DNA from: an uncultured Bacteroidales bacterium
GTDB lineage: Bacteria; Bacteroidota; Bacteroidia; Bacteroidales; Muribaculaceae
Reading direction: 5' to 3'
Assembly (NCBI GenBank): GCA_900542185.1
Contig: UQMZ01000025.1
Span: forward strand, 1 to 54,828
DNA length: 54,828 nucleotides
Made by a program: the position numbers and the translations under genes. This document shows, piece after piece, positions 1-8,945 of this stretch; within the stretch, counting starts at the first letter, position 1; the number at the start of each line of letters is the position of its first letter. The notes under the pieces were generated by a model. That model saw nothing but the letters and a program-made list of their open reading frames with translations. It had not been told where the DNA came from and did no database searches.

Positions 1-88
1 CATACGACTCCAATTTCTTTTGAAGCCATTCAGCCCATTTCTCATCTTCACGTTTATAACTGATGAATGCATAATATGTATATTCCAT
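1..88 (-). CDS. TIR-domain protein, N-terminal 29 codons only (cut by window edge)
   Basis: Read on the minus strand from an ATG at 88-86, the frame is open to the window edge. The peptide begins MEYTYYAFISYKREDEKWAE, continues WLQKKLESY, and matches the start of bacterial Toll/interleukin-1 receptor (TIR) domains: the aromatic-AFISY strand followed by a charged loop and the EKWAEWLQ helix. It follows the DUF4062-STAND gene by 58 bases on the same strand, so co-transcription is likely. Bacterial TIR domains are often NAD+ hydrolases or signal-nucleotide makers in antiviral systems. The catalytic Glu lies outside the window, so activity cannot be judged. Confidence 0.75.
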   Translation of the reverse strand, partial: MEYTYYAFISYKREDEKWAEWLQKKLESY

Positions 89-146
89 GATTAATATAGT
101 CCTTAAGTAATGGTTTGCTCAACGCCGATCACGAATAGATGACCAG

Positions 147-3100
147 TCATAACGGGAATTGGAGGCGAGACAGAATTTCGACAACGTTCTCCATGGGTTC
201 GTAGTCAGGCGGACAGCCACACCGTTTCATTAGGTCATAGAGCGTAATCGCTTCATTATAGGCCCGGGAATCGTTGACTTCCACAAGGATCCGGGCGATT
301 CCGCAACGCGCGGAGAAGTAATGGTATGTCCACATTGAAGCCAGCTCAGGATCATGGTTATGATAACGTGTCCATTCGTTAATAAGCAGACTGTAGTTGT
401 CGGCGGCTTCCTGGAATCGCCCAAGCTGAGTGAGGCAATCGCCATACTCATGCAATGCTATGAAATAGCTTGAGGTGATTGTATGAGTCTCAGGGTTTAT
501 GCTATGGAATTTTGTCATAACCTCCAGATACGTGGCCAAAAACCTGTCAGCATTCCCATAGTCCGCCATATTGAAGAAAAGTCTTCCGAGGTTGTGGGCG
601 GCATAAGCATAACGTTCGGCCACCCGGATTGAAGATGGTTCCCGATCCAGGGCCTTCTTCGAGACATTGAACGCGCACACGCCATGAGCCACCGCATGTT
701 TCATCATACCTGTCTCCTGATAGAATTTTGATACCGACTGTGCGGACACCGACCATTCCAACATTGCATGCGTCGTGTCCAATATAAATGCAAGGGAAGA
801 ATAGATCTCAAGGGAATCAAGAGCCATCGCTTCTCCCGCCACAGGATATTCCTTATATGCAACCGGCGAGAACGCCTCCAACACATTGGCCAGGTAATAC
901 AGATGTTCCACTACCTCGTTGCCATGATCATGAATGAGTTTATTTACCGGAATCGGCTGTGTTTCGGTAAGTCGCGCCATTTGCCCGGGATAATGCTGCA
1001 TGACATCATCGAGCACCTCTTTAACCTCGCAGTCGTCAATAGTCGCGGCATAGCGTTTACATAGGACTATCAGCGCAAACATATAGTCTACCCACGACAG
1101 CATTGTCGTTTCCTTCGGAAAGTCCTCCAGCATAAAATATGCGGTGTATTCTATCCTGTTCCATACCTCCGTATCGATGGCGCGGCCATTGACATATTCC
1201 GTACCAGCCCGATAGAATTCTTCCGGCGGCAGGATCCGTGAGTCTTCATACTCCTGTCCGTTTCCTATAGCTTCAGAATCCTCGCTCTCCGCAAGCATTT
1301 TGTCGAGCAGCATGAGTTTGCTGCGATAAAGGGCCGCTTGCTCCTTGTCGTAGCGAGTGTCATAATACTCGGCAAGCCAGGTATAGCAGAGAGGAAGAAG
1401 AAACCGGTTTGCCGCGTCATCATTGTCCTCTTCCATCATGGGCACTATGACGTCGAGTATGGCCACGGCCTCCGGCATGAAGCCCCTCTCCACAAGGGTG
1501 GCGCACAGAGTATGCACCACACGGTCGTAGAGGTGACGGTTTATACTTTGGTTCGTATTCAGCCTGCCATCCAGATCCGCTCCGCGTTGTCGCCCGAAAT
1601 ATTTCATTATTTCTGCATACTGCGCCTGCATGTCGGAATCCGGACCGTTGTATGAGTCCCGTATCTCGTCGATGATCCGCGCCAGGCCCTCATTGTCCTT
1701 GCGGATATAGTCAATGATGTCTTCCGTAGCATGCATGATGTTGGCGATATGACGACATCCATGTATGTAGAAGGAAAGGATTCCATAGTATGGGTCGTGC
1801 CCTCCTAAAACATGAATCATCCCTTCGCCCACACGGTAAGCGTCATTCTCAGGAAGAGTCCTCAGATAAGCGTTAAGGCGGTTGTGGACAGCCACTGAGT
1901 CACTTTGTCGTCTGACTGCTTCGGCAAAAAGACTATGGGCGATGCGCCAGAAACCTTCCGCTCCGTTGGAAGTGAAATAGGGACGAAACCAATAACGGAG
2001 CAATGCGAAATTCAACGCATTCCATCTTTCTTCCATCAGGACGGCAAGGTCCTTCTCCCTAAGCCCGAAGCGTGAGAATGCAAGCAGCGCAAGGACCTCG
2101 TTCGTAAACGCCTGATCAATATATTGCGAGGCCTTTTCCGCAAAGTACGGGAATGCCTCCTCAGGCAACGGCGGTATCCGGGCAATCAATGATTTCAGGA
2201 ACCCCACAATATCAGCCTCGTTCGCCGATCCATTCTCCGCGCGCATTTTTTTGAAATCGGATGTGTTGAGTGAGAACAGTATGTGGCACACCAGTCTCAG
2301 CCACAGAGGCGAGGCATATGCCGGTTGTCCGTCAGGACGGATTACGGACAGTATCGAATCCATCACATCCCGGTACATCTCCTTACTGCCGTCCCGGCTT
2401 ACGGCCTTAATCAACGCCATGGCCTCCGGAGCATTAAAAGGAGGCATATTCACTACCGATGCTTCCGGCAGGTTCTCCTTAAGGAGCCCCAGATGAGACG
2501 GCAACGTGGTGATGAGAACGGAAAGATGAAACTTCTTCAGCCATGACAGATGTACCGATGTCATGAACCGGTCGAAGCCATCGTAACAGTCTATTATAAT
2601 ATAAAGAACTTTGTCGGGATATCTCCGGTTAAAATCATACATCAGCATGTCGAACTGCTGAAGCAGCCATTGCGAACGCGACAGGCTCTCATGAGGGGAG
2701 TCTCCTTCCACATCCAGCATCGACACCCAGCTCGAATATTTTTTCCTTTCTGATTTGGACAACCATTCTTCTCCATCCGAGGGATTATACTCCTTACCCA
2801 GCAATGCGGACAGCCGCGACACAAAGGTTTCAAGCATGTTGTTGGGATTGAACGACCGTCGGGAGGTGGTGGAACTGAAGAAGAACACGAATTCGCCGGC
2901 ATCTTCCAGCAACCGAGCCTGTCGCGCGGCGAAAGCCGTTTTGCCGCTGCCTGATTCACCCTGCAGAATCACACAACCGCTCACTTCCGAAGTATCGTCC
3001 TTGAGAAGTGAAGTGACTTCCTGATGCACCTTCCCTCTGCCTGCCGCATCGGCTATATATTTGCCGCCCACATATTTCCCCGCAAGATATTCCTGCTCCT

Positions 3101-3860
3101 GAATCTCATCCTCGATCCATGAAACAGGCTTACTTCTCAATTCTTCCAGGTCTTCACGGATTTTGACGACAAGCCGTTCATAAAGTGATTCCGCAAACGA
3201 CGTATCGGGCTTAAGGATACCATCGCTCCACTCCGACTTATATCCCATGACATGACAGTGCAGATTCCTGTCATAAAACAGGGATTCGAGAGACTGTCGG
3301 AGACCTGTCAATTCCGAATCGGAATCTTCTTCGGTGTAGATTTTCCTGAGATTATCCGGGATTCCGCCATAACACTCCGGATCTCGGAACATTACGAAGG
3401 CATGGTCCACAGGACAGTCTGACTGATAGAGCGCATGATACAATTCAAGCGCAGTGACGCTCGGGCGCCTCAACCCAAGTTGTCTGCAGCATCCATCCCA
3501 ATCGGATTCCGAAACATAGTTGTTGAGTTTGGCAAGATCCGGACGCCATCCGATGCGGTTTCCTATGATGCCGATGAAATAAGGCTGACAACGGTCTATT
3601 TCCGAAAAACAGACCTTGAGTATTTTCTCATTCCGCTCTTCGTCCGACATGGGTTTGTCAAGAGTGTTGACTCCCCAGCGGAGATCAACGACATTGATAT
3701 CGACCCCAAATTCCCTTAGATCTTCCTCCATACGGGGCACGATATGATTAACGATAATATCACGTTCCACTTCCATGTCTATAAAAGTGGAACTTATAAA
3801 AATATCTATCTTACGTCTTAGTCCAGGTTTGTTATTTGTGGCGATGGCAGTCTCATTCAT
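147..3860 (-). CDS. DUF4062-STAND (NACHT-like) P-loop NTPase with helical C-terminus
   Basis: This 1237-residue protein starts with a DUF4062 domain (about residues 17-110: IFISSTFIDMEVERD, then VVDLRWGVNTLD and FIGIIGNRIGWRP). A P-loop NTPase follows, with Walker A GESGSGKT at 301-308 and a hydrophobic strand ending IIIDCYDGFD near 421-430 as Walker B. The remaining ~700 residues look helical and TPR-like, as expected for the sensor half of STAND proteins. DUF4062 plus NACHT is the architecture of large animal NWD/TEP1-type proteins and of some bacterial Avs-like defence ATPases. A TIR gene lies immediately downstream. Function in phage sensing is inference; the domain order is seen directly. 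A possible -7 box lies at 3925-3932. Core housekeeping genes begin only after the transposase that follows. Confidence 0.8.
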   Translation of the reverse strand: MNETAIATNNKPGLRRKIDIFISSTFIDMEVERDIIVNHIVPRMEEDLREFGVDINVVDLRWGVNTLDKPMSDEERNEKILKVCFSEIDRCQPYFIGIIGNRIGWRPDLAKLNNYVSESDWDGCCRQLGLRRPSVTALELYHALYQSDCPVDHAFVMFRDPECYGGIPDNLRKIYTEEDSDSELTGLRQSLESLFYDRNLHCHVMGYKSEWSDGILKPDTSFAESLYERLVVKIREDLEELRSKPVSWIEDEIQEQEYLAGKYVGGKYIADAAGRGKVHQEVTSLLKDDTSEVSGCVILQGESGSGKTAFAARQARLLEDAGEFVFFFSSTTSRRSFNPNNMLETFVSRLSALLGKEYNPSDGEEWLSKSERKKYSSWVSMLDVEGDSPHESLSRSQWLLQQFDMLMYDFNRRYPDKVLYIIIDCYDGFDRFMTSVHLSWLKKFHLSVLITTLPSHLGLLKENLPEASVVNMPPFNAPEAMALIKAVSRDGSKEMYRDVMDSILSVIRPDGQPAYASPLWLRLVCHILFSLNTSDFKKMRAENGSANEADIVGFLKSLIARIPPLPEEAFPYFAEKASQYIDQAFTNEVLALLAFSRFGLREKDLAVLMEERWNALNFALLRYWFRPYFTSNGAEGFWRIAHSLFAEAVRRQSDSVAVHNRLNAYLRTLPENDAYRVGEGMIHVLGGHDPYYGILSFYIHGCRHIANIMHATEDIIDYIRKDNEGLARIIDEIRDSYNGPDSDMQAQYAEIMKYFGRQRGADLDGRLNTNQSINRHLYDRVVHTLCATLVERGFMPEAVAILDVIVPMMEEDNDDAANRFLLPLCYTWLAEYYDTRYDKEQAALYRSKLMLLDKMLAESEDSEAIGNGQEYEDSRILPPEEFYRAGTEYVNGRAIDTEVWNRIEYTAYFMLEDFPKETTMLSWVDYMFALIVLCKRYAATIDDCEVKEVLDDVMQHYPGQMARLTETQPIPVNKLIHDHGNEVVEHLYYLANVLEAFSPVAYKEYPVAGEAMALDSLEIYSSLAFILDTTHAMLEWSVSAQSVSKFYQETGMMKHAVAHGVCAFNVSKKALDREPSSIRVAERYAYAAHNLGRLFFNMADYGNADRFLATYLEVMTKFHSINPETHTITSSYFIALHEYGDCLTQLGRFQEAADNYSLLINEWTRYHNHDPELASMWTYHYFSARCGIARILVEVNDSRAYNEAITLYDLMKRCGCPPDYEPMENVVEILSRLQFPL

Positions 3861-3924
3861 AGATAAATTATCTGGTAAGTGGCGTCATTTAGACGACAAA
3901 TTATTCGAATACTGAATTCAATTG

Positions 3925-3932
3925 CAAATATA
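3925..3932 (-). promoter_or_regulatory. Possible -7 box for the DUF4062-STAND gene
   Basis: On the minus strand this reads TATATTTG, a full match to the Bacteroidetes TAnnTTTG element, about 65 bases before the ATG at 3860. No clear TTG/TTTG box sits 19-21 bases upstream, so confidence is modest. Confidence 0.45.
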
Positions 3933-3985
3933 TCATAATTTTCGCAATTACAGTCATTTTTAGCCAGCATAATGCCGATTTATCC

Positions 3986-5062
3986 CTATTTCCCTTTCAG
4001 TAATAAGCGATCGGTCGACGAAAGACTGGCGATGGCCAGGGCGAGGTCGTTCATCCGGTGGAATTCGGCATAGCCGGATGTCGATTTACGGCCCACGTTC
4101 TCGGGCCAAGGTGCCAGCAACAGCAGCCGCCCGTCGCAACATAAATCAAAATCAGCACCCTTCGGCTTGAACCGCTCCTCGAAGCCTTGATCCTTCAGCA
4201 TTATCATCCTGCCGCCGTTGTCGCGGGCATACTGAACTATGGTCTTCTCGGCCGGATGGATTGCCGGCGTGATCGGCACCGCTCCTCTGTCTATCTCAGC
4301 CCGGCACCGTTCGGAATACGTATGGAATTCCTGTTCGCTCCAACGACGGTGAATTCGCACAGACAACAGACACATCTCCTTCAGCAGGAATATATTGCCG
4401 AACGCCGCATATTCATGTCCCGCCACCTCCAGATGCAGATAGCGTCTGAACAGGTCCGGATAGAGCCTTCTGTAGATATAGCGACGCGGATTGTCCTCCA
4501 CATACTTGATGGCACGGCCCAGTTGCTCGTGGCTCAGAATCACCCGGTCGTGGAAAGTCTCGAACAGGGTCTTTACCTCAGTCAGCCCCTGCAGCCGGCT
4601 GCTCGCCTTGGAGCACGCACCGAAGAAACCCGCCAGTTCGCTGCCAAGCATCCGCTTCAGCCTGGCTGTGACCTGCAGCACGATATGAATATGGTCCGGC
4701 ATTATAACGAAGCGCAGTATCCTCATCTCCGGATGATGGGCGGGAATTGACTGGATTTCCTCTTTAATCTTTTCCCCGAGCCGCGTATTATCAGGAATTA
4801 TCATCTCCCCTTTCCTTATCTCTTGAGCGTCCAAGTCCGGAATCTCCGACAGCCGAGGCGACCCGGGCAGAGTGGTGGCGGTTATCATGTAAAAGCCGGG
4901 CGAGCAGTAATCGTGAAAGAACGCCCGCTTCGGATGCTTCCGGCCTCCCACTGTACGCGCAGGCTCATTTCCCTTCATGAATTCGGGAAGCGGATGATGG
5001 GCCGGAAAGCCGGAGGAGGAAGGCAAGGAGGAAGGCGATGAAGATGAGGAATCAGGGCGCAT
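3986..5062 (-). CDS. REP-associated tyrosine transposase (Y1/HUH) with C-terminal extra domain
   Basis: The central part (about residues 45-225) is an IS200-like Y1 transposase. It has the HUH motif in MPDHIHIVLQV and a helix with the presumed catalytic Tyr in AIKYVEDNPRRYIYRR, the form typical of REP-associated tyrosine transposases (RAYTs). RAYTs are usually 150-220 residues; this protein has 358. The last ~130 residues (ITPAIHPAEKTIVQYARD, MIMLKDQGFEERFKP, LLLLAPWPEN) form a second domain that looks like a DprA/Rossmann-type fold. The N-terminus is Ser/Pro-rich; an internal ATG at 4978 could be the true start. A perfect inverted repeat sits just upstream of the gene. RAYTs normally act on REP repeats rather than moving themselves, so this may be a domesticated enzyme. 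Confidence 0.85.
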   Translation of the reverse strand: MRPDSSSSSPSSLPSSSGFPAHHPLPEFMKGNEPARTVGGRKHPKRAFFHDYCSPGFYMITATTLPGSPRLSEIPDLDAQEIRKGEMIIPDNTRLGEKIKEEIQSIPAHHPEMRILRFVIMPDHIHIVLQVTARLKRMLGSELAGFFGACSKASSRLQGLTEVKTLFETFHDRVILSHEQLGRAIKYVEDNPRRYIYRRLYPDLFRRYLHLEVAGHEYAAFGNIFLLKEMCLLSVRIHRRWSEQEFHTYSERCRAEIDRGAVPITPAIHPAEKTIVQYARDNGGRMIMLKDQGFEERFKPKGADFDLCCDGRLLLLAPWPENVGRKSTSGYAEFHRMNDLALAIASLSSTDRLLLKGK

Positions 5063-5098
5063 ATTAAGTCTGAATTAAATTAACAGTATTTTTTCTTC

Positions 5099-5169
5099 TT
5101 CGGCTTCCGCCTCAGCACAGCCAAAGAGAAGCCTGCGCTCTCCGTTTCGGTGCTGAGGCGGAAGCCGAA
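5099..5169. repeat. Perfect 20-bp inverted repeat (REP-like hairpin)
   Basis: The left arm 5099-5118 (TTCGGCTTCCGCCTCAGCAC) is exactly complementary to 5150-5169, with a 31-base spacer. It lies between the start of the transposase gene and the stop of comM. The arms are GC-rich and have no following T-run on the minus strand, so it looks more like a REP/BIME-type element or transposase target than a classic terminator for comM. Its position next to a RAYT supports that reading. Confidence 0.7.
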
Positions 5170-5193
5170 AGAGGCAGGCGCACCGAGGCTGGA

Positions 5194-6738
5194 TCAGAAG
5201 GCGGTGCCGTAGGAGGCGCGGTCGAGGCTGCGATAGCCGATGGCCTCGGCTATGTGGCGCGAAAGGACCGAAGGGGAACCGTCGAGGTCGGCGATGGTGC
5301 GGGCCACGCGCAGAATGCGGTCGAAGGCGCGCGCCGACATGTTGAGACGTTCCATCTGCTCCTTGAGGCGCGCCAGGCCTTCGGCGTCGGGCCACGCGTA
5401 TTTGCGCAGCAGGCGCGAGTTCATCTGCGCGTTGCAGTATATTCCCTTCTCGTTCCTGAATCGTTCCTCCTGGATGCGGCGCGCCTCTATGACGCGTGCC
5501 CTGATGACGGCTGAACTCTCGGCCGGCTCCGTCGAGGCCATGTCGTCGAAGGCCACAGGCTCGATCTCCACATGCAGGTCTATGCGGTCCAGCAACGGAC
5601 CGCTTATCTTGTTCATATACTTGGCCACGGCACCGGGAGTGCACGTACATGGACGTGTGGGATGGCCGTAATATCCGCAGGGACATGGATTCATTGACGC
5701 TACCAGCATGAAGCTCGCCGGATACTGCACCGTGTACTTTGCCCTGGACACGGTGATGACACGGTCCTCGATGGGCTGTCTCAGCACTTCAAGGACGGAG
5801 CGGGGAAATTCAGGAAATTCGTCGAGAAAGAGCACACCGTTATGTGCCAGGCTTATCTCGCCGGGCATCGGGTTGGCGCCACCGCCCACCAGGGCTACGG
5901 GCGAGACCGTATGATGCGGTGTGCGGAACGGACGGGAGGTCATCAGCATGTCGCCGCGCCGCAGCTTGCCGGCCACGGAATGTATCTTGGTGGTCTCCAG
6001 CGCTTCGCCCATGCTGAGCGGAGGCAGTATGGAAGGGAGCCTCTTGGCCATCATCGACTTGCCGGCTCCGGGAGGCCCGACCATCAGCAGATTATGACCG
6101 CCGGCGCATGCCACTTCGAATGCCCGCTTCACCGATTCCTGGCCCTTGACTTCCGAGAAATCGAAATCGAAATGCCCTGCATCACGCGCAAACAGAGCGC
6201 GAGTGTCTATCCTCATGGGCTGCAACGTGGATGTGCCGGTCATGATCTCGGCCACGTCACGCAGATTCCTTGCGCCATACACTTCCAGCCGGTCCACTAC
6301 GGCGGCTTCGGTCACGTTGGCCTCCGGTACTATCAGCCGCCTAAGTCCCATGGCCCTGGCCTTCACTGCCATTGGCAGCGCGCCCTTGACCGGCAGCAGC
6401 GACCCGTCAAGACTCAGCTCACCGGCCAGCATGTATTGGTTCAGATCAGGCACCTTCAGCTGTTCGGAGGCTGTAAGCAGGCCTATGGTGATGGGCAGAT
6501 CGAACCCGGAGCCTTCCTTCTTGACGTCGGCGGGAGCCAGGTTGATGGTGATGCGCATGTGGGGAAACGAGAAGCCGCTGTGCTGCATGGCCGCGACGAT
6601 GCGGTCGTAGCTCTCCTTGACTGTCGTGTCGGCCAGGCCGCTGACATTGTATGCGGCGCCTTTGCCTATGTCGGTCTCGATGGTCACCGCCATCGCGTCT
6701 ATTCCCTGTATGCTCGCGCTATATACCTTTGTCAGCAT
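5194..6738 (-). CDS. comM: YifB/ComM-family Mg-chelatase-like AAA ATPase
   Basis: At 514 residues this is the usual length for the family. An N-terminal Lon-protease-like fold (ChlI domain, residues 1-160) is followed by the Mg-chelatase AAA+ core with Walker A GPPGAGKS at 221-228 and Walker B VLFLDEFPEF. A C-terminal helical domain carries SARAFDRILRVARTIADL. In Gram-negative bacteria ComM is a hexameric helicase that drives branch migration during natural transformation and strand integration. It is the last gene of a four-gene minus-strand run; its start is 13 bases after the lipoprotein gene. Whether this organism is transformable cannot be told from the window. Family assignment is firm; the role is by homology. 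Confidence 0.93.
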   Translation of the reverse strand: MLTKVYSASIQGIDAMAVTIETDIGKGAAYNVSGLADTTVKESYDRIVAAMQHSGFSFPHMRITINLAPADVKKEGSGFDLPITIGLLTASEQLKVPDLNQYMLAGELSLDGSLLPVKGALPMAVKARAMGLRRLIVPEANVTEAAVVDRLEVYGARNLRDVAEIMTGTSTLQPMRIDTRALFARDAGHFDFDFSEVKGQESVKRAFEVACAGGHNLLMVGPPGAGKSMMAKRLPSILPPLSMGEALETTKIHSVAGKLRRGDMLMTSRPFRTPHHTVSPVALVGGGANPMPGEISLAHNGVLFLDEFPEFPRSVLEVLRQPIEDRVITVSRAKYTVQYPASFMLVASMNPCPCGYYGHPTRPCTCTPGAVAKYMNKISGPLLDRIDLHVEIEPVAFDDMASTEPAESSAVIRARVIEARRIQEERFRNEKGIYCNAQMNSRLLRKYAWPDAEGLARLKEQMERLNMSARAFDRILRVARTIADLDGSPSVLSRHIAEAIGYRSLDRASYGTAF

Positions 6739-6751
6739 GGCCCCTCTGTTA

Positions 6752-7825
6752 TTAGTTTTCGGCTTTTCCGTTATTCTTCATGCCGGACGTCGCGCGCAGT
6801 TTGCGGGCGGCATCGTCCATCGATGTGCCGCGGTAGAGAATCTTGCCCTTCTTGCCTATCACGATGAAGCATGGAGCCTTCTCGATACCTAACGAAACGG
6901 CGGCCGGATCAGCGAACGAGAGGGGCATCCATGCCACCACCGCGCCCTTCAGCGAGTCCATGCGGGCCTGATAGCGCCAGCTCGACGAGTCGTTTTCAAG
7001 AGACACACTGACAATCTGAGGCTTACCTGAATCGGTGCGTTCCTTCAGCAATTGCTTCATCTTGGAGACATCGTCCTTACGCGCATCATAGTTATTGTAT
7101 GAAAAATATAACAGAGCCGGCTGCTCGCTGAATCCTATGGTATCGGCGCCGTTGCCGGCCGTGCGTAGAATCAGCGGAGAAGCCGTCTGCTTCAACGGCT
7201 CAAAGCCGCCTATCAGATCCGAGCGGCTCATCAGTTCCGTCCAAAACACATCCGCGGCCTTACCCTTCAAGGTCTTGGACAGAGACTCGAATCCGGCCGT
7301 ATCGATGCTACGGTCATAATAGACCTCCAGCAGGATGGTCGACACGGGATCATCGGGATTGGCCCTTACATACTTAGCCACGGCGTCGTTCACCCTCTTG
7401 TTGTCGCGGGCACTGAGCGCCGTGCGGTTTTCGGCACGCCATGTGCTGAGGGTTGCATTAATGTCGTTGCCCGATACGGTCCATGCAGCGGGCGACGAAC
7501 TGTCGCCCGTTATCTCAATCTTATCGCCGCGCTCGGCATATATCACCACACCCGGTTCCTGCGCCCCCTGAAACACGTAAATCAGAGTCGGATTGCGGGT
7601 CACCCCCTTCATCTGACATTTTCCCTGCTGCACCACCGCCACCTGGTCGTAGAGCCACCCCTTTTCGGAATCCGACACATAATAGAGCATGGTGTAGCTC
7701 TCGTTCACGCCGGCCGGCAGCCTGAATTCCACCCGGAACTCATTCTTGACGCAGGAAGCCAGCGTCAGAAGCATCAACGCCCCCAACGACAGGAATCCAA
7801 GGAATTTGCGCAGACTTTGGGTCAT
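6752..7825 (-). CDS. DUF4369-type lipoprotein with degenerate thioredoxin fold
   Basis: A lipoprotein signal (hydrophobic stretch ending LTLASC, Cys near residue 25) is followed by an N-terminal DUF4369-like beta domain: SYTMLYYVSDSEKGWLYDQ, then QGAQEPGVVIYAERGDKIEI. The C-terminus resembles a TlpA/thioredoxin fold (ALLYFSYNNYDARK, then KAPCFIVIGKKGKILYRGTS) but has no CxxC active site, so redox activity is doubtful. Proteins of this type are common envelope lipoproteins of Bacteroidales with unknown function. It sits between manC (7 bases upstream) and comM (13 bases downstream), so it is very likely co-transcribed with both. The precise role is not known. Confidence 0.8.
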   Translation of the reverse strand: MTQSLRKFLGFLSLGALMLLTLASCVKNEFRVEFRLPAGVNESYTMLYYVSDSEKGWLYDQVAVVQQGKCQMKGVTRNPTLIYVFQGAQEPGVVIYAERGDKIEITGDSSSPAAWTVSGNDINATLSTWRAENRTALSARDNKRVNDAVAKYVRANPDDPVSTILLEVYYDRSIDTAGFESLSKTLKGKAADVFWTELMSRSDLIGGFEPLKQTASPLILRTAGNGADTIGFSEQPALLYFSYNNYDARKDDVSKMKQLLKERTDSGKPQIVSVSLENDSSSWRYQARMDSLKGAVVAWMPLSFADPAAVSLGIEKAPCFIVIGKKGKILYRGTSMDDAARKLRATSGMKNNGKAEN

Positions 7826-7832
7826 AGTGTCA

Positions 7833-8933
7833 TTATATGAATTCCTCTCCGAAACGCTCCTTCACCTCGTTTACCAGCTGACGTATCTTCTGTTCGTCAG
7901 CGACAGGATACACCAGCAGGGCGTTTCCGGTATCGGCCACTATGTATCCGTCCAGACCGCCGGCCACTATTATCTTATTTCCTGTAGTGGCGAATATCGA
8001 GTTTTTGCAGTCGCCGGCCAACACCTTGCAACCCTGTGTCACGTTGCCCGCATGCGATTTGGGGGAGTGCTCGTACAGAGCCTTCCATGAGCCGAGGTCC
8101 GACCATCCTAAGTCAGCGGCCTCCACATATACGTTGCGGGCCTTCTCCATGATGGCATAATCCACGGATATGTTGGGAGAGTTGGGGAATACCTTCTCGA
8201 TAAAGTCTGTTTCCTGCGGAGTATTGTAATAACCCGTTCCGGCCTCGAAAATATTGGCTATTTCGGGGGCATACTCGGCGAAAGCCTTCAGCACGGAATC
8301 GGCGCGCCACAGGAACATGCCGGAGTTCCAGTAAAACTCGCCGCTGTTCATGAACAGCGTGGCCATCTCCAGATTTGGCTTTTCGGTAAACGACTTGACA
8401 TGGCGGATGTTGTGCTCCTCGTCGAACATCTCGCCGAGCTGAATATAGCCGTAACCGGTGTGCGGACAGGTGGGCCTGATGCCGATGGTGAGCAGCCGGT
8501 CGCCTTCCTCCACGAATTTCATTCCGTTGCGCACGGCATCGTGGAATGCCGTCTCGCGCAGAATCAGATGGTCGGACGGAAGAGTCACTATCGACGCCTC
8601 CGGATTCTGGGCATATATGTGACGAGCGGCCCAGCATACACACGGAGCGGTGTTGCGGCGCGCAGGCTCAAGCAATATATTGGCAGGATTGACATCCGGC
8701 AACTGCTCGCGCACCGTATTCATATACGCCTTGTTAGTGACCAGAATGATATTTTCGATATTACATATCGGCAGCATGCGGTCTACGGTCATCTGCAGCA
8801 GACTGCGGCCCGTGCCGAACATGTCAAGGAACTGCTTGGGCAGGTCCGTGCGGCTCACCGGCCAGAATCGCGACCCGACGCCGCCGCACATTATCACGCA
8901 ATAGCGGTTGTTTTTCTTACTTGAAGTTTCCAT
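7833..8933 (-). CDS. manC: Mannose-1-phosphate guanylyltransferase
   Basis: The enzyme makes GDP-mannose from mannose-1-phosphate and GTP, for surface polysaccharides and fucose/rhamnose-type sugars. The nucleotidyltransferase signature GGVGSRFWPVSRTDLPKQFL is at residues 17-36, the substrate-binding FTEKPN is mid-protein, and GYIVADTGNALLVYP is near the end. At 366 residues it is the short, single-domain form without the isomerase half. Start and stop lie within 7-12 bases of the neighbouring genes, indicating an operon with the Na/Pi transporter, a lipoprotein and comM. The glycosyltransferase at 11456 is a possible indirect consumer of nucleotide sugars but is divergently placed. Confidence 0.93.
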   Translation of the reverse strand: METSSKKNNRYCVIMCGGVGSRFWPVSRTDLPKQFLDMFGTGRSLLQMTVDRMLPICNIENIILVTNKAYMNTVREQLPDVNPANILLEPARRNTAPCVCWAARHIYAQNPEASIVTLPSDHLILRETAFHDAVRNGMKFVEEGDRLLTIGIRPTCPHTGYGYIQLGEMFDEEHNIRHVKSFTEKPNLEMATLFMNSGEFYWNSGMFLWRADSVLKAFAEYAPEIANIFEAGTGYYNTPQETDFIEKVFPNSPNISVDYAIMEKARNVYVEAADLGWSDLGSWKALYEHSPKSHAGNVTQGCKVLAGDCKNSIFATTGNKIIVAGGLDGYIVADTGNALLVYPVADEQKIRQLVNEVKERFGEEFI

Positions 8934-8945
8934 GACTTTTCATTA

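Noticed and set aside
5842..6867. 341-codon plus-strand open frame opposite comM
   Set aside because: It is a mirror of the well-recognised comM; its protein is His/Gly/Arg-rich without any motif, as expected from the antisense of a GC-rich gene.
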